Shown: one piece after another, positions 10,282 through 21,503 of the stretch
Numbering within the stretch: the first letter of the stretch is position 1
Layout: every line of letters starts with the position of its first letter
Assembly (NCBI GenBank): GCA_008477525.1
Contig: SPDT01000004.1
Coordinates: forward strand, 1,364,001-1,428,000
Origin: Hypomyces perniciosus
Lineage: Eukaryota > Ascomycota > Sordariomycetes > Hypocreales > Hypocreaceae
Direction of reading: 5' to 3'
Length of the DNA stretch: 64,000 nucleotides
Translations under genes and position numbers: made by a program
Notes under the pieces: model-generated
Seen by the model: the letters and a program-made list of their open reading frames with translations, nothing else
What the model was told of the DNA's origin: nothing
The model's database searches: none

Positions 10282-11409
10282 ATGTCTGCCGCGCCTACAG
10301 ACCCGGCTCTTGTGCCCGCTGACACCACCGATATCTCAACGTCAGCGTCGACACCAAAGGAGCGGCACTCGCTGACGCTTGATCAGCGTCGTGCTTTGCG
10401 ACGATGGGCAAATGGTCAGAACATCCGGCCGTCGCACAAGGCGTGCATTGAGTGGTTTTATGCCCAATACGGCCAGCAGATCAGCCAGTCGACTGTCTCC
10501 CACTCTCTGTCTCCCAAGTATTCGCGCCTCGACGGCGACAACCCGCAGCTGTCAGGGTCGCGGCTTCGCTTTGGCAACTGGCCCGATGTTGAGAAGCTTG
10601 TTCTGCTATGGTACCAGCAAGTCCAAGCATCGGGACGCCAGCCGACCAACGAAGAGCTTGGTGAAAAGGCCAAGTCCATCTTCAACCAACTGCCGCGATA
10701 TAAGGAGGAGACCCCACCAGAATTCTCGCCTGGCTGGATCCATCGCTTCAAGAAGAGATATGGTCTTTTGATTAGGCGCCAACGACGCCATGGCGATGGT
10801 GGAATCAACCCTGCAGAGGATATTGACTATCTGGCCGACTGTGTACCTCGCTTCATGGCCATTGCTGCCGAGACGAGTCCTGCTGCTATTAGGGAACAAG
10901 TGCTGCGTGTTGTAGGTGTTGAGTCTAGCCTCAATACATGCGCGTTGGTTCGAGACGAAATTGTCCGGCGGCTGAATAACGCTCATGCGGCGACACTACC
11001 ACCACTCGCACCCGAACCGGCGTTGCCTCCGCCACAGCCAGAGCAGCACCTGTACGCCGATGATGATCCGGAAGTAGTGCTCCAAAACGCCCTTCGCCAG
11101 CTCCAGCAGGAAGAACAAGCCGCTGAGGAACAAGCTGCTGCCGTGAGGGAAGAACGTGAGCGTGCCGAGAGGGCGGGCCTCCAGCCCCAAGGGATCATAT
11201 CAACGCCGGGCGGTAGGGCAGCCTCTGATCCTCGCTTTGCTACGCCTGCCCAGGAGATTGCCCCTGATCTAACACTTACGCCAATACATTCTGACGTGCC
11301 GATTTCCACGCACGATAGACCACTCCGGTGTCCTTTCTGCGTTAACCAGCGGATGTTGCGCTCCATCAAGGAAGCGGTGGAACACATGTCAACACATGTT
11401 GTGGTATAA
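10282..11409 (+). CDS. CENP-B/Tc5-type DNA-binding domain protein
   Basis: Single exon, 375 aa. Two helix-turn-helix units stand in tandem. The first is a CENP-B N-terminal/psq-like unit (LTLDQRRALRRWANGQ through QSTVSHSLSPKYSRLD, about 32-80). The second is an HTH CENPB/Tc5-type unit (VEKLVLLWYQQVQASGRQPT through PGWIHRFKKRYGL, about 97-160). There is no DDE transposase domain. Instead come an acidic/Gln-rich coiled stretch (about 250-300) and a C-terminal CPFC...H-x4-H element resembling a lone zinc finger. This fits a host-domesticated pogo-type transposase, as in fission-yeast Abp1/Cbh proteins. Function in chromatin or transcription is inferred. Confidence 0.82.
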   Translation: MSAAPTDPALVPADTTDISTSASTPKERHSLTLDQRRALRRWANGQNIRPSHKACIEWFYAQYGQQISQSTVSHSLSPKYSRLDGDNPQLSGSRLRFGNWPDVEKLVLLWYQQVQASGRQPTNEELGEKAKSIFNQLPRYKEETPPEFSPGWIHRFKKRYGLLIRRQRRHGDGGINPAEDIDYLADCVPRFMAIAAETSPAAIREQVLRVVGVESSLNTCALVRDEIVRRLNNAHAATLPPLAPEPALPPPQPEQHLYADDDPEVVLQNALRQLQQEEQAAEEQAAAVREERERAERAGLQPQGIISTPGGRAASDPRFATPAQEIAPDLTLTPIHSDVPISTHDRPLRCPFCVNQRMLRSIKEAVEHMSTHVVV

Positions 11410-11772
11410 AAACCACCACATTGGCCATGACTATAGCGACATGACTTTATGATATAGGGTATATGTGGGTTGGCTTCGGCGGCTTTGATCGCTTGTTGGT
11501 ATTGGAATTACATTGGAAGAGGCATGGCCCAATCACGGAGTTCTGGCAGATATCGGCTATGGAGTTGGGGCATTTTGATTTTGTACGGGTACATGTAGGC
11601 ACAGTTTGACCTGCATTTTAGTTGCTACGCATCTCCCACGGTCGTTGCTTTGACGCATGACTTCGAGGGAGAAATAGGCTATCATTGAGACTTGGGCCTA
11701 TTCACTGTGTGTGGCCAGCAATGATACCCAAATGATGCATTAGATGCGTTTATTTCGTCTATCATTCAACAG
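11410..11772. other. Convergent intergenic spacer
   Basis: 363 bp between the stop codons of the CENP-B-type gene and VPS36; presumed 3' UTRs. Nothing else recognised. Confidence 0.35.
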
Positions 11773-13757
11773 TTATAAGATACCAGCCTCTCTTAAACGC
11801 CTCTCAATATCAGTGTCATCCGGAACATGGCGTTTCCGCGACGGGACTTCACTTGTTCCAATATAGTTCTTCCAGAACTTCAAACCCTCGAGTCCCTCCT
11901 CGCGGCACAGGGCCCCATGCTCCTCGGCCATCAGCAGCTCCTCCTCTGCCACACCAAGACTCCATCCGAATCGTTCGGCGGCTTCTTGCGCGGTAACACC
12001 GCGTCCAAACTCTCGCCAGTCCCATGCAACCTCCCGTTCCGGCGGAAACTCATGCAGGTCTTGTAACCAGGACAATATCGACTTGATGGTTGTCTCGTCT
12101 GTGCAATCACGAGCTTGTACGACCATAACTCCACTTCGGAATGTGCGTAGTCGTACGGGAAGCTTGAGGCTTTCCCACATCTGAGCTGCCTTTTCAAAGT
12201 CCATGGGACTTACAAGCTCAACCCCGCCGCGTGCTCTGTTGAACATGGCCCAGAGGTCGACTAGGGTAAGGATGCCGCCCGCCTTCTTGAGAACGCCTCT
12301 TGAGTCATCCGTTAGAAACTCTGCAAGGTTCCGAGACAATTCGGAGAGATAGAGGGACTCGGAGCCTCCTCCGCCCACAATGTCTTTCGTTGTGACCAGT
12401 CCAAGTTGACTGGCGGATTCGGCTAATATGGCGTTTTCCTCCGAAGACACCCCGTTGGATTGGCGAGCAAATCGCTCAGCCAAGGCGATAACTTCCTTGG
12501 CTGAAGCCATCAATGCCTCGAGATCTTCAAAAGCACTACCTATTAAAATCTCGTTGTTTTTACGCATGTTCAAGCCTAGCTGCTCCAGCCCAGCGATACC
12601 AGCAGTCTTAGTCCTGCTGGTAGTCGTGCCACTAGATGACCCGTTGGCGGGACTATCATCATGTATGCGGTTGCTCCTTGGTGCTGGAGGTGCATTGTGT
12701 AGTAGCCACTTACGCTGCGTCATGGCACCCTTTAGTCTTTCGTAGAAGATCTTCTCGCCTCCTCCGCGAAAGGAGACTTTGATGCTCTCGCCGATACCGC
12801 CCTGGCCTGGTTTGCCTGTGCCGCCCTTCACCGGGCCCGGAGATTGCGTTCTGCTAAGATCTGATGTTGAGAGAGATGGTGTTGAAGTAGAGCCTTGGGA
12901 TAGCAGCGGGCCTCCGCACATCTCGCATGAGAGCAATGATGGATGGTTCGAGAAAGTACATCGTGGGCATTGGAAGGAGGCAGTAGAATCAGTCGGATTC
13001 ACTGGAAGACTGTGAAGGCTTGAGCTTGACTGCGAGGGTGACTCGCCGTATTGTGACGGTGACCATATATCCGACTGTCCGGGCCGCACAGCATAGCTAG
13101 GGGCCGGTGAAGGCGAGGGACGATTGCTAGCGTTGGTAATTGCGGCCTTCAGAACATGAGGCAAGGTTGGTTTAATTCCGCATGCTAGACATGGAGGGAG
13201 AGGTGTATGGGCATTAGCAGCGACCGGGTCAAAGTTGGATGGCACTGGGTTAGAGAAACTGCATATGGTACACACCCAGGTCGCGGTGGTGAGAGCTGGA
13301 GGTTCTGGAGGAGGCCTAGAAGCACTGTCCGTCAAGGCGGGAGAAGGAGAGCCGCCACGCGGCGATGATCCTGAGTTGGACACCCGGCCATGAAGCGCTG
13401 ACCGTTTCAACGGCTTCGGAACAATGGTGATCTTGGGCGAGGACTTCAAGAACCCAGCATAGAACTCATATCGGTCCACTTCCTTGAGATTAAGAGCAGC
13501 CGAGTTCTTCCTTGGCTCGTCCTTGTCGACGTAGCATATGCGATGAGATGTCAAGTAAACCTGGCCGTTTTGCTGGCTCGGAAGCTTGAATTTGCTGCAT
13601 CATCTTATCAACTCCTTGTGATCTTTTGCCCCGCTAAAGAAGGGGAGACGGCTTACCCCTCGTACAGGCCGACATTGTCCTGGACAAAGAGTAACACCTC
13701 ATCCGGCAAATAAGAAGGCCGCAGTGCAGTAGTCAGTTCGATGTGTTTTAGGAACAT
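11773..13757 (-). CDS. VPS36: ESCRT-II subunit Vps36
   Basis: ESCRT-II component that binds ubiquitin and phosphoinositide on endosomes and sorts cargo to multivesicular bodies. Two exons: 13757-13657 and 13594-11773, 640 aa. The 62 bp intron has donor GTAAGC and acceptor GATGCAG, joining DNVGLYEG to KFKLPSQQNGQVYLTSHRIC. That restores the start of the GLUE (split PH) domain. Two NZF/RanBP2-type zinc fingers interrupt GLUE: TWVCTICSFSNPVP near 139 with CLAC downstream, and FQCPRCTFSNHP near 242 with CEMC. This resembles the insert of yeast Vps36. The C-terminal EAP45/Vps36 winged-helix region starts near GLEQLGLNMRKNNEI. It is divergent from THP3. Confidence 0.95.
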
Positions 13758-14346
13758 CCGTCATATCGCAGTGGCAAGGAGCCGGCTGCCAAACGTTGAT
13801 TCAGTCCAGGCTTGGTGGCATTCAACGTTGCGTATACTAGTATCAGCCCTGTCGCGTGACGATATAAGGTTTGCCTCGGCAGCAGAAGCCCAGGCCGATC
13901 AGGTGAGAGGAAAGTGGATTTCTCCTGGGGAAAACCTTCAGTGGGTGAAGTTTGAGCTTGTCATCAAACGTTAAATGACGGTATGCCCATCATTATATAT
14001 ATGGTCATGGCCGCGACAGTATCCTGAGTACTAGATAAGAGATGCCAATGAGATGCCCCACTTATGACACGCTGCACGGAATGACGCACACAGCTAGTCA
14101 AGAAAAAAAACCAATAGCCGTAGTTTTACCGACAGCAGGTCACGGGGCTTTAACCGCCACGTCGTGCCCACACTTCAACCGCAGCCCAACTCTCCACCCT
14201 CGTCCCCTAAAGTCATCCCGAAAAACCCAAGACCATCATCCTTCATTTTCGTCGCTTGACCGATCTCAGCCTTACCATCGCGGACCACGAAATCATATCC
14301 AGTACAACTAACTTCAGCATTCAGCTCTCAGCTCTCAGCCGCCATC
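13758..14346. promoter_or_regulatory. Divergent promoter VPS36 / THP3
   Basis: 589 bp between the two start codons. A CTCAGCTCTCAG-type duplication lies immediately upstream of the THP3 ATG. No named site recognised. Confidence 0.4.
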
Positions 14347-16040
14347 ATGATGCCGGGTTGGCCCGCCACCCAGCACGCGCCTGGCGTGGCCTCCCAACAG
14401 GCTGCACCACCATCCTACGCTTATCCAGCGAGTATGACATTCTTTCAAGACATGTCTGGAGGCTCTTGGATGCTAACCGATATTGTAGACCCTGGGTACA
14501 TTGCCGTTCAAGTGCGACAGAGCTTTGGCCCTTACGTTGCTCCAGCACAGTCATACAGCGCGTACCAATCTAATACCGCAACAACTAGCCATCAGGCACC
14601 AGGCACATCGGTCGGGACTGTGACTTCACCAGCTGCACAAGAGCAACCCAAAGGCAGGACAGAATGGCCGGAATCAGTCCGCAGCTATGTCCAAAGATCA
14701 TTCCTTCCTCAAAATGATGACCCCTCGGTGTCTCGTGCAGAACTGGAGGCGAAGCTCAAGGACACCATTGGTACCGCAAAAGAGAACGGCACGCTTTACA
14801 CCATCGACTGGGATGCAGTGCCACTGCCCCAGGCGTTGGTCAGAGCCGACCGTGAGGCACAACTCCAGCTTTGTGCTAGTGTAGTGGTCTCCCCTCAATT
14901 TGCCTCATCTGAGTCCCTCAACCCGAGGAAGCGGAAGTCTTCCGAATTCTCCAATGAAGAACCCTCCTCGTTGCCTCCATGGCACTCTGCTAACTCTCGG
15001 CCGTCCCTTGAGGACCGCATCTCGTACTCGTCCCCCGACAAGCGTGCCGCCTTCGATGATGCCATGCCGAAATCCAGTAAGTTCCAGAAGGAAGCGAACA
15101 AGCGCAAGCGCCGTTTCGAGAACGAATACAAGGCAGCCAACATCTTGCCAAGCTCGCCACCTCCAAGCTCCGGCCCAATCATTGGTACTTGCGAAGTCCT
15201 TGAAAAGAAGTATCTCCGCCTTACTGCCCCTCCTGTCCCATCCAATGTCAGGCCTGAAAGTGTCCTTCGTCAGACCTTGGACTTTTTGAAGAAGAAGTGG
15301 AGGAAGGAGAGCAACTACTCTTACATCTGCGATCAGTTCAAATCCATGCGACAAGATCTTACCGTCCAGCGCATCAAGAATGAGTTCACAGTTTCCGTCT
15401 ATGAAATCCACGCCCGGATTGCCTTGGAGAAGGGGGATATCGGTGAGTATAATCAGTGCCAGACCCAACTGCGTTCCCTGTACGCAATGGGTCTGAAAGG
15501 CAACCCCGTTGAATTTAAGGCGTATCGTATTCTGTACTTCATCCACACTGCCAACCGTACCGGGTTGAACGACACATTGGCAGATCTAACAGCAGCTGAG
15601 AGAGAGGAACGTCCGATCAAGCATGCGCTTGAAGTCCGTTCTGCGTTGGCTCTGGGAAACTATCACAAGTTCTTCCAGCTTTACCTGGATACACCCAACA
15701 TGGGTGCATATCTCATGGATATGTTCGTCGTTAGGGAGCGCCTCGGAGCTCTATGCAATATCTGCAAGGGGTATGTTCTCTCCCTTCCTTCTGTTGCTGA
15801 TCTAGTGCTAACGTATGCCCCGATAGATACAAGCCTGATGTTAAGCTGCGATTCATCACAGAGGAACTCGGCTTCGAATCTGATGCAGATGCCGCCCAGT
15901 TCATCATCGATTACCAAGGCCAGCACCTGCTTGAAGATCGTACTGAGTACATTGCGTTCCTGACTGGTAAAGCTGGCGCGCTCTTCGAGAACCCTAGAGC
16001 CACAGCCTTCCAGAAAGTGGACATCAAGGGCCAGATCTGA
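14347..16040 (+). CDS. THP3: SAC3/GANP domain protein Thp3 (LENG8-like)
   Basis: Nuclear protein that in yeast works with Csn12 in transcription elongation and mRNP/splicing control. Three exons: 14347-14431, 14489-15770 and 15827-16040, 526 aa. Intron 1 (57 bp; donor GTATGA, branch GCTAAC, acceptor TTGTAG) has no in-frame stop, so a naive ORF reads through it. Splicing gives YPANPGYIAVQ. Intron 2 (56 bp; GTATGT...GATAG) joins NICKG to YKPDVKLRFITEELGF. The N-terminal half is Pro/Gln/Ser-rich with a WPESVRSYVQRSF segment. The SAC3/GANP domain spans about 280-510 (ESVLRQTLDFLKKKW; DLTVQRIKNEFTVSVYEIHARIALEKGD). The end KVDIKGQI is typical for the family. Confidence 0.92.
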
Positions 16041-19000
16041 TCTCCTTGCATTTTCTTTTCGCTTCGTCTCTAAGCATTCCGTGCGGCATCTGCACACTGA
16101 CCTTATCATTCGGGAGACGCAAGCGCGTAATGGCCGCCTTCGGAGCGCGCCACGATATACATTGCCATCGCAGGCGATGCCTAAACGTTCATGTAGAAAC
16201 GGTTCCAACGTGTCGAATTCGCTTAAGTGCCTATTTGTTTCAGCTCGACCTCGGACAGCTTGATTTTCTTTTGTCGACTCCAATCATTGAGCAGCTGCGG
16301 ACGATGACGTCTGCCTTGATACGATTTTCTCATTTGCGACAGCTTTCCTTCTAACTTTCACCTCAGAATTTCGCTTTCACCGCTAGCGGCCATCATATGC
16401 TCCACAGTAGCAGTGACATGAAAAGGACCTTGATGTCGGATGGACTTGGGCGATGTGGCACACAGGGTGGCGGCGTGGATAATACTTGGAAAAAGTCGAT
16501 TTTGCTTGGCTTAGTGTGGTTCTGGTTCAGGTCGGGGGGAGTGCGGTTTGCTTGAGGCGTATGGAGTCCGGTAATACCCTTCACGACGTATATAACATTG
16601 GGACGTCCCACTCGTTGTCCATACAGTGCCAACGCTACTTGAGCCTGTTCGACTGTCAGGAGCACAGCTCCTTCGTCGACGAACATCTGAATTGATTCAT
16701 TCATCTTCATACCGGTTCCACCTCATGCCTTGACCATGTGTTGCTTGCTCCATGTTAAAGTCTCACGATACCATGATATAACTACTACTATTTCGTAGCG
16801 TCTTATATAAATGTGTGCTTGATTAATACCTGTGAGATATATTACTGGGTTGCTACCACATATTAAGCAATAAATCTATGGATGAAGGACGGCTCCTCAT
16901 TCTCCAGTAGAGAGCTTGAATATGGGATGATATGGAATGACGACGATCCAAATTAACGACCCCCAAATTAGGTCCTCAGCCTCACTATTGAGGTATTGCT
17001 CACCAAGCACGGTAGATTTGCGTTTGTCAATGCAAACCACAAAGGATCTCAACATCAGCCCTGTGGCGCACATACTACAATTTGCCCATGTATTACTCCG
17101 TACGAAGCAACGGGTCATCCGCCTACCCGCCAAAAGAGGTGGGGGCATGATGTTTGATGTAAAAAGATCTCATTTGCGTAGCGCCGGACTAGGGTGTTAG
17201 GACGGAGGATCAGCTGGCGGGCCAGATCGCGAGGCGCATAAGGTTGAGCGGTTGAAGGCCAGATCCGGTCTCAAGGGGGTCATGGCGGCTATGATGGAGG
17301 GCTGAGAGTCGCCCGATGCGACACTGGGCAGAGTTTGCCGCCGTGGGCTCAGCCTCGAGGCTTGAACGACAAGAAGAACACATGGCCTTGCTCGACTCCA
17401 GTTATCGAGCAGCAGCAAACATTGGAAGCAAACATCATGACAACAATGGGCTTGGTGCAGGCGTCACGGCCCCATCGGACATTGGAATAAGCCACATATA
17501 CGACGGCGGCACGATTGAGTAAGAAGGACAAGGGCGATTTTGCGCATCCCTGATTGCGGGAAATTATTGCAGGTCCCACGAGAAGTTGTTGAAACGAGAG
17601 AACCCGGTGCAATCGATAAGTTGCCGGTCCCGTCAAGGGCATTTCATGGCGTTTCACCATCAAACGAGATGACGACGTCCTCACTTGGCATGTGGGTGGA
17701 AGAGAATGCGAAATTGCTACTACCACAAACGCGTGGTGGTCATGTTGATGTGTTTGTGGCAGCGTAAACTGGCATTTTTGTTTGTGAGGTGTCCCGACTG
17801 GGAAGAGATGTCGAAACATTGGAGAAGTTCGCAATAGAACTGAATGAAGCTTCTCAGAATTGCGAGTCATGAGGTCTTCGGCCTTCCTAGGCGTTTTTTT
17901 TCTTCTTCTTTACCACACCCTAGTTGATATCCGAGAACATCGATGTCACCATCAGAGTTTTCCATGTATGGACGCGGATAATTGATGGTGGAAGGATGAG
18001 GTGAATGTATCTCCCTGAAGAGGAGCCGGGCCATAGCAGCCCAATGCAACCCTCGCATGGTATTCCTTGTGGCTCACGGAAATCCTCGTAGTATCAGATT
18101 CTTGGCATGGTTTACAAAGTAATCTATCTACAATAAATAGCATGCACAATTTTATTTTATTTTCTCAACTCGACGCAAGCCGGCGCTCGAGTCAATGAAA
18201 GTGATGTAATCTCGCCTCAGGGCTCTCGCATCTTCCAATGCTGCCTTTACCCGCTGTCCTGGCGGTCGGGTTTGTTAGCGCACATGGCCACTAATTCGCC
18301 ATGCAACCCCTCCCCCTCGTTAGCTCGCGCAGCCACCCATGGCCCCTCCCCTTGGCGCCCTACGCGTCCATTGGCAGCTTTTTGGGTGCCTCCAGGGCTC
18401 CAGAGCCATCTGTTCCAAGTGTTCCGGGCCTATTGCTGGCACTGGCAACCCCACCAAAAGTCCGCTCGCCAGCAGGTCTCTCTCCCCCAGGCGCCATTCC
18501 ATCCACTCCCATTCCTCCTCCATGCTCCTCTACCTTCAAGGCTTGCTTGGCCTCTCCATCCTCTCGCGTCCTGCCTTTCGCCTGCATCGCCACTGTTTTC
18601 TGCGCAACCCGCAACCCGCAACCCGCAGCATCTCGCCCTCCTCCTCGACCGACACGCGCGCGACTCTCTCTTGGCTGTTTGTCCGGGTGCAGGCGACTGC
18701 ATATAATTCTGCCTCGGTCGGACCGCATTGGATCGGATTGGACTGTGACTGTAACTGTGACTGGTCGGAGCCCGACGGGAGGAACTGCACACATCCTGGC
18801 GGCAACGTGCATCGCAGAGATTTGAGGCCCCAAAAAAATCACCGTGGCTGCGAGCGCCGCAGGTTTCGAGTTCTAGAAGCACGAGACGCACAAAGACGCA
18901 CGAAACAAAAGCGCACACAAGGCTGCTTCTTGGTCACCCAACAGCGACGCACGACAGACAACAGGAGGGGAGCTATTCTGCATCATCCCGTCCCTCAAGG

Positions 19001-19302
19001 CTTCTCGTCCTCCAGCGTTGTTCCGCACCTACCTACCTGCCTACCTATTCACGAACATCTCCATCACGCGAGTCGCTTGTTGACGCCCGCTAGTCTGGCG
19101 TTGAGAGACACCACCAGCGCCCCTCTCTAATTTTCCCATCCCTCATTGTGATTCGAGCCGAGCCACACGCACACACGCGCGCACACACACCGGCAATACC
19201 CGGCGGACTCAGTCGTTTTGGGAGGGAATCCCTATCTCGCGCAACACTCGCCGTTTGGGGGATTCGCGACTTGCGACTCCCAGGGAACGTAGTTACACCA
19301 AG
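16041..19302. other. 3.3 kb region without recognisable gene; contains BEM1 upstream/leader region
   Basis: Only scattered short ORFs on both strands, none with a domain or consistent splice model. A TACTCCGTA copy is at 17094-17102. Between about 18.3 and 18.9 kb several overlapping C-rich ORFs reflect base composition. CTAC(C) tetranucleotide repeats occur near 19031-19050 and a CA/CG-alternating tract at 19164-19190, both likely in the BEM1 promoter or 5' UTR. Confidence 0.4.
19164..19190. repeat. CA-rich microsatellite upstream of BEM1
   Basis: Alternating CACACG/CGCGCACACAC tract about 115 bp before the BEM1 start codon. Confidence 0.7.
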
Positions 19303-21503
19303 ATGAAGGTTCGTCACTGCCACTCTTTTCCTCACGCTTACAGCGCCAGCTGCCATCCAACCCCTCCTTCTGGCTGCCGGTCTGGCGAGAAGCGCACCTT
19401 CATGTCGATTGCGCCTGGCTGGCAGCCGTCACACTTTCTACCATGAACATCACAGAATCACAGAGCCCCCGCATCGATACGGATAGCTAACCGCGATGCG
19501 CTTCGTGCAGGCTCTTCGTCGGTCCATCAAGGGCGACAAGGAGAAGCAGCACAGCATCTCCATCGCACCCAAAGCTGCCGTTGCCATCGTTCCACCCAAG
19601 AAGGTGGGTTGTCCATGCACCCATTCACGCGCTCCCTCATCCACAACATGGCGAAGTTCTCGCTTGGCACTTTTTTTCCTTGCGTTTTTTTTTTGTTTTT
19701 GCCACCGTCTCGTGACTGTAGTGTGCCAGTGTACGACAGCTGCTAACCTTTGATTGCGTCTTGCAGGTTATCCGAGCGCTGTACGATTATGAAGCCCGTT
19801 CGTCGCAAGAACTGAGCTTCTCGAGAGGTGATTTCTTCCACGTCATCAACCGCGAGGACGATCCAGATTGGTATGAGGCGTGCAACCCTGCACTCCCAGA
19901 TGCACGGGGTCTTGTGCCTGTTGCCTTCTTCCAGGCCTTAGGAAAGACTGAGAGGGATAGCGCGCAGTCGGACGGTGGTCGCCCACTGACGGCGAACAAG
20001 AACCCTGATCATGACTCTGGCTATAGTGAGGCCTCGTCTGTGCAGAGCCCCGGTCCGTCTGCCGTGCCACCAGGCCAGCGCGACTCAAAGTCCTCAAAAG
20101 CAGGTGCCATGGTCTACGGAGTCGTTATGTACGACTTCACAGCTGAGAGGTCTGATGAGCTTGAGGCCAAGGCAGGCGAGGCCATCATCGTGATTGCACA
20201 GTCAAACCCAGAGTGGTTTGTTGCTAAGCCTATTGGCAGACTTGGTGGGCCTGGATTGATCCCTGTCTCTTTTGTCGAGCTTCGTGATATGACCTCGGGC
20301 AAGGCAATTGAGAATCCTGCGGAAGCAATCAGGAAGGCAGGTGTTCCTCGAGTCGAGGAGTGGAAGAAGATGGCGACGGCATACAAGAACAGCAGCATCA
20401 CGTTGGGCAAATTTGAGGGCGGCGGACCATCCCAGTCTATCGAGCAGGGAATGGAGCGTATGAGTCTTCAAAACGGAGCTCCGGTAAGTTTCTTCATACC
20501 CCATGTCCTCATAGAGCTCACCACCATTAACTGTTTGGTCATAGCAGCAAGCTGGTCTTCACAGCCGCTCTCAGTCCGTTCAGCATCCTGTCCAGCAGGA
20601 ACAGTATGTCTCAAATTCTACCTCTGAGCTCTATGCACCCATCTCTGCCAGGATACCCCGTTACTGCTTCGCAGAAGACAAGTACTGGTTTGTTATCGAG
20701 GCGGTGCTGGAGGATGGCCGTTCTTGGGAGTTGTCGAGATATTATGAGGATTTCTACGACTTCCAAATCGCGCTTCTTACAGAGTTCCCCGCTGAGGCCG
20801 GTAATACCGGAACTCAGAAACGAACTCTCCCCTACATGCCTGGCCCTGTGAGTTACGTTACGGACGCCATCACAGAGGGCAGGCTGCACAACCTTGACGC
20901 CTATGTCAGGAACCTGTTGAATCAACCACCATACATCTCACGATGCACACTCGTCAAGCAGTTCTTCGCGCCTAGAGAAGGGGACTATGAAATCGACACT
21001 GTCCCGGGCGATGAAGAATACCGTCTGTCTCAAGGTTCACAGCCTTCATCTACAGGCTCGCCTGCAAACGGCGCTTCTAGGCAGTCGTCCCGGAACAACC
21101 TAAACGGTAACGGATACTCGGGACTTTCGGCAACGCCAAGGCAGATGAGCAATCCTCCTCAGCCAGGTATGATGCCCCAAAGATGTTGAAAATGGCAGCC
21201 TACTTACTTGTTATTATAGGTATGCAACAATTGCAACAGCAGGCGCAGCCACAGCCACAGCAAATGAAGATCAAGATTGCTTACAATGGGGACCTGATTG
21301 CTATTCGGGTACCGACGGACATCCAGTTTCAGCAGCTATGCGACAAAGTTCGCGATCGACTCAAGGTGTCTCCAAACGAGCAACTCCAGCTCTTCTACAA
21401 GGATGAACCAACTGGAAACAAGCCAAGCTTGATGAACGACAACGACCTCGACTTTGCGCTTCAGCGCAATGAGAAGCTTCTGCTCTACGTCGAAGTGATG
21501 TAA
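19303..21503 (+). CDS. BEM1: Polarity scaffold Bem1/Scd2 (SH3-SH3-PX-PB1)
   Basis: Scaffold that binds Cdc42, its GEF Cdc24 and PAK kinases at sites of polarised growth. Five exons: 19303-19308, 19511-19603, 19767-20483, 20545-21166 and 21220-21503, 573 aa. The first coding exon is only ATGAAG, which spliced over a 202 bp intron gives MKALRRSIKGDKEK, the family N-terminus. SH3-1 is near 34-95 (VIRALYDYEARSSQELSF). SH3-2 is near 147-205 (YGVVMYDFTAERSDELE). PX is near 300-415 (RIPRYCFAEDKYWFVIE; ELSRYYEDFYDFQ). A Ser/Asn-rich linker follows, and the PB1 domain runs near 495-573 (KIKIAYNGDLIAIRVP; DNDLDFAL). Exon 4 may instead start at 20548 through a tandem NAGNAG acceptor, changing one Gln. 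Confidence 0.95.

Noticed and set aside
14905..15546. 213-codon minus-strand ORF within THP3
   Set aside because: Antisense to the SAC3-domain coding exon; no recognisable features.
17349..17870. 173-codon minus-strand ORF upstream of BEM1
   Set aside because: No domain, no compositional bias toward coding, and no splice-linked neighbours.
18301..18918. Several overlapping 140-260 codon ORFs on both strands
   Set aside because: All six frames are open because the region is C-rich; likely BEM1 promoter or leader.
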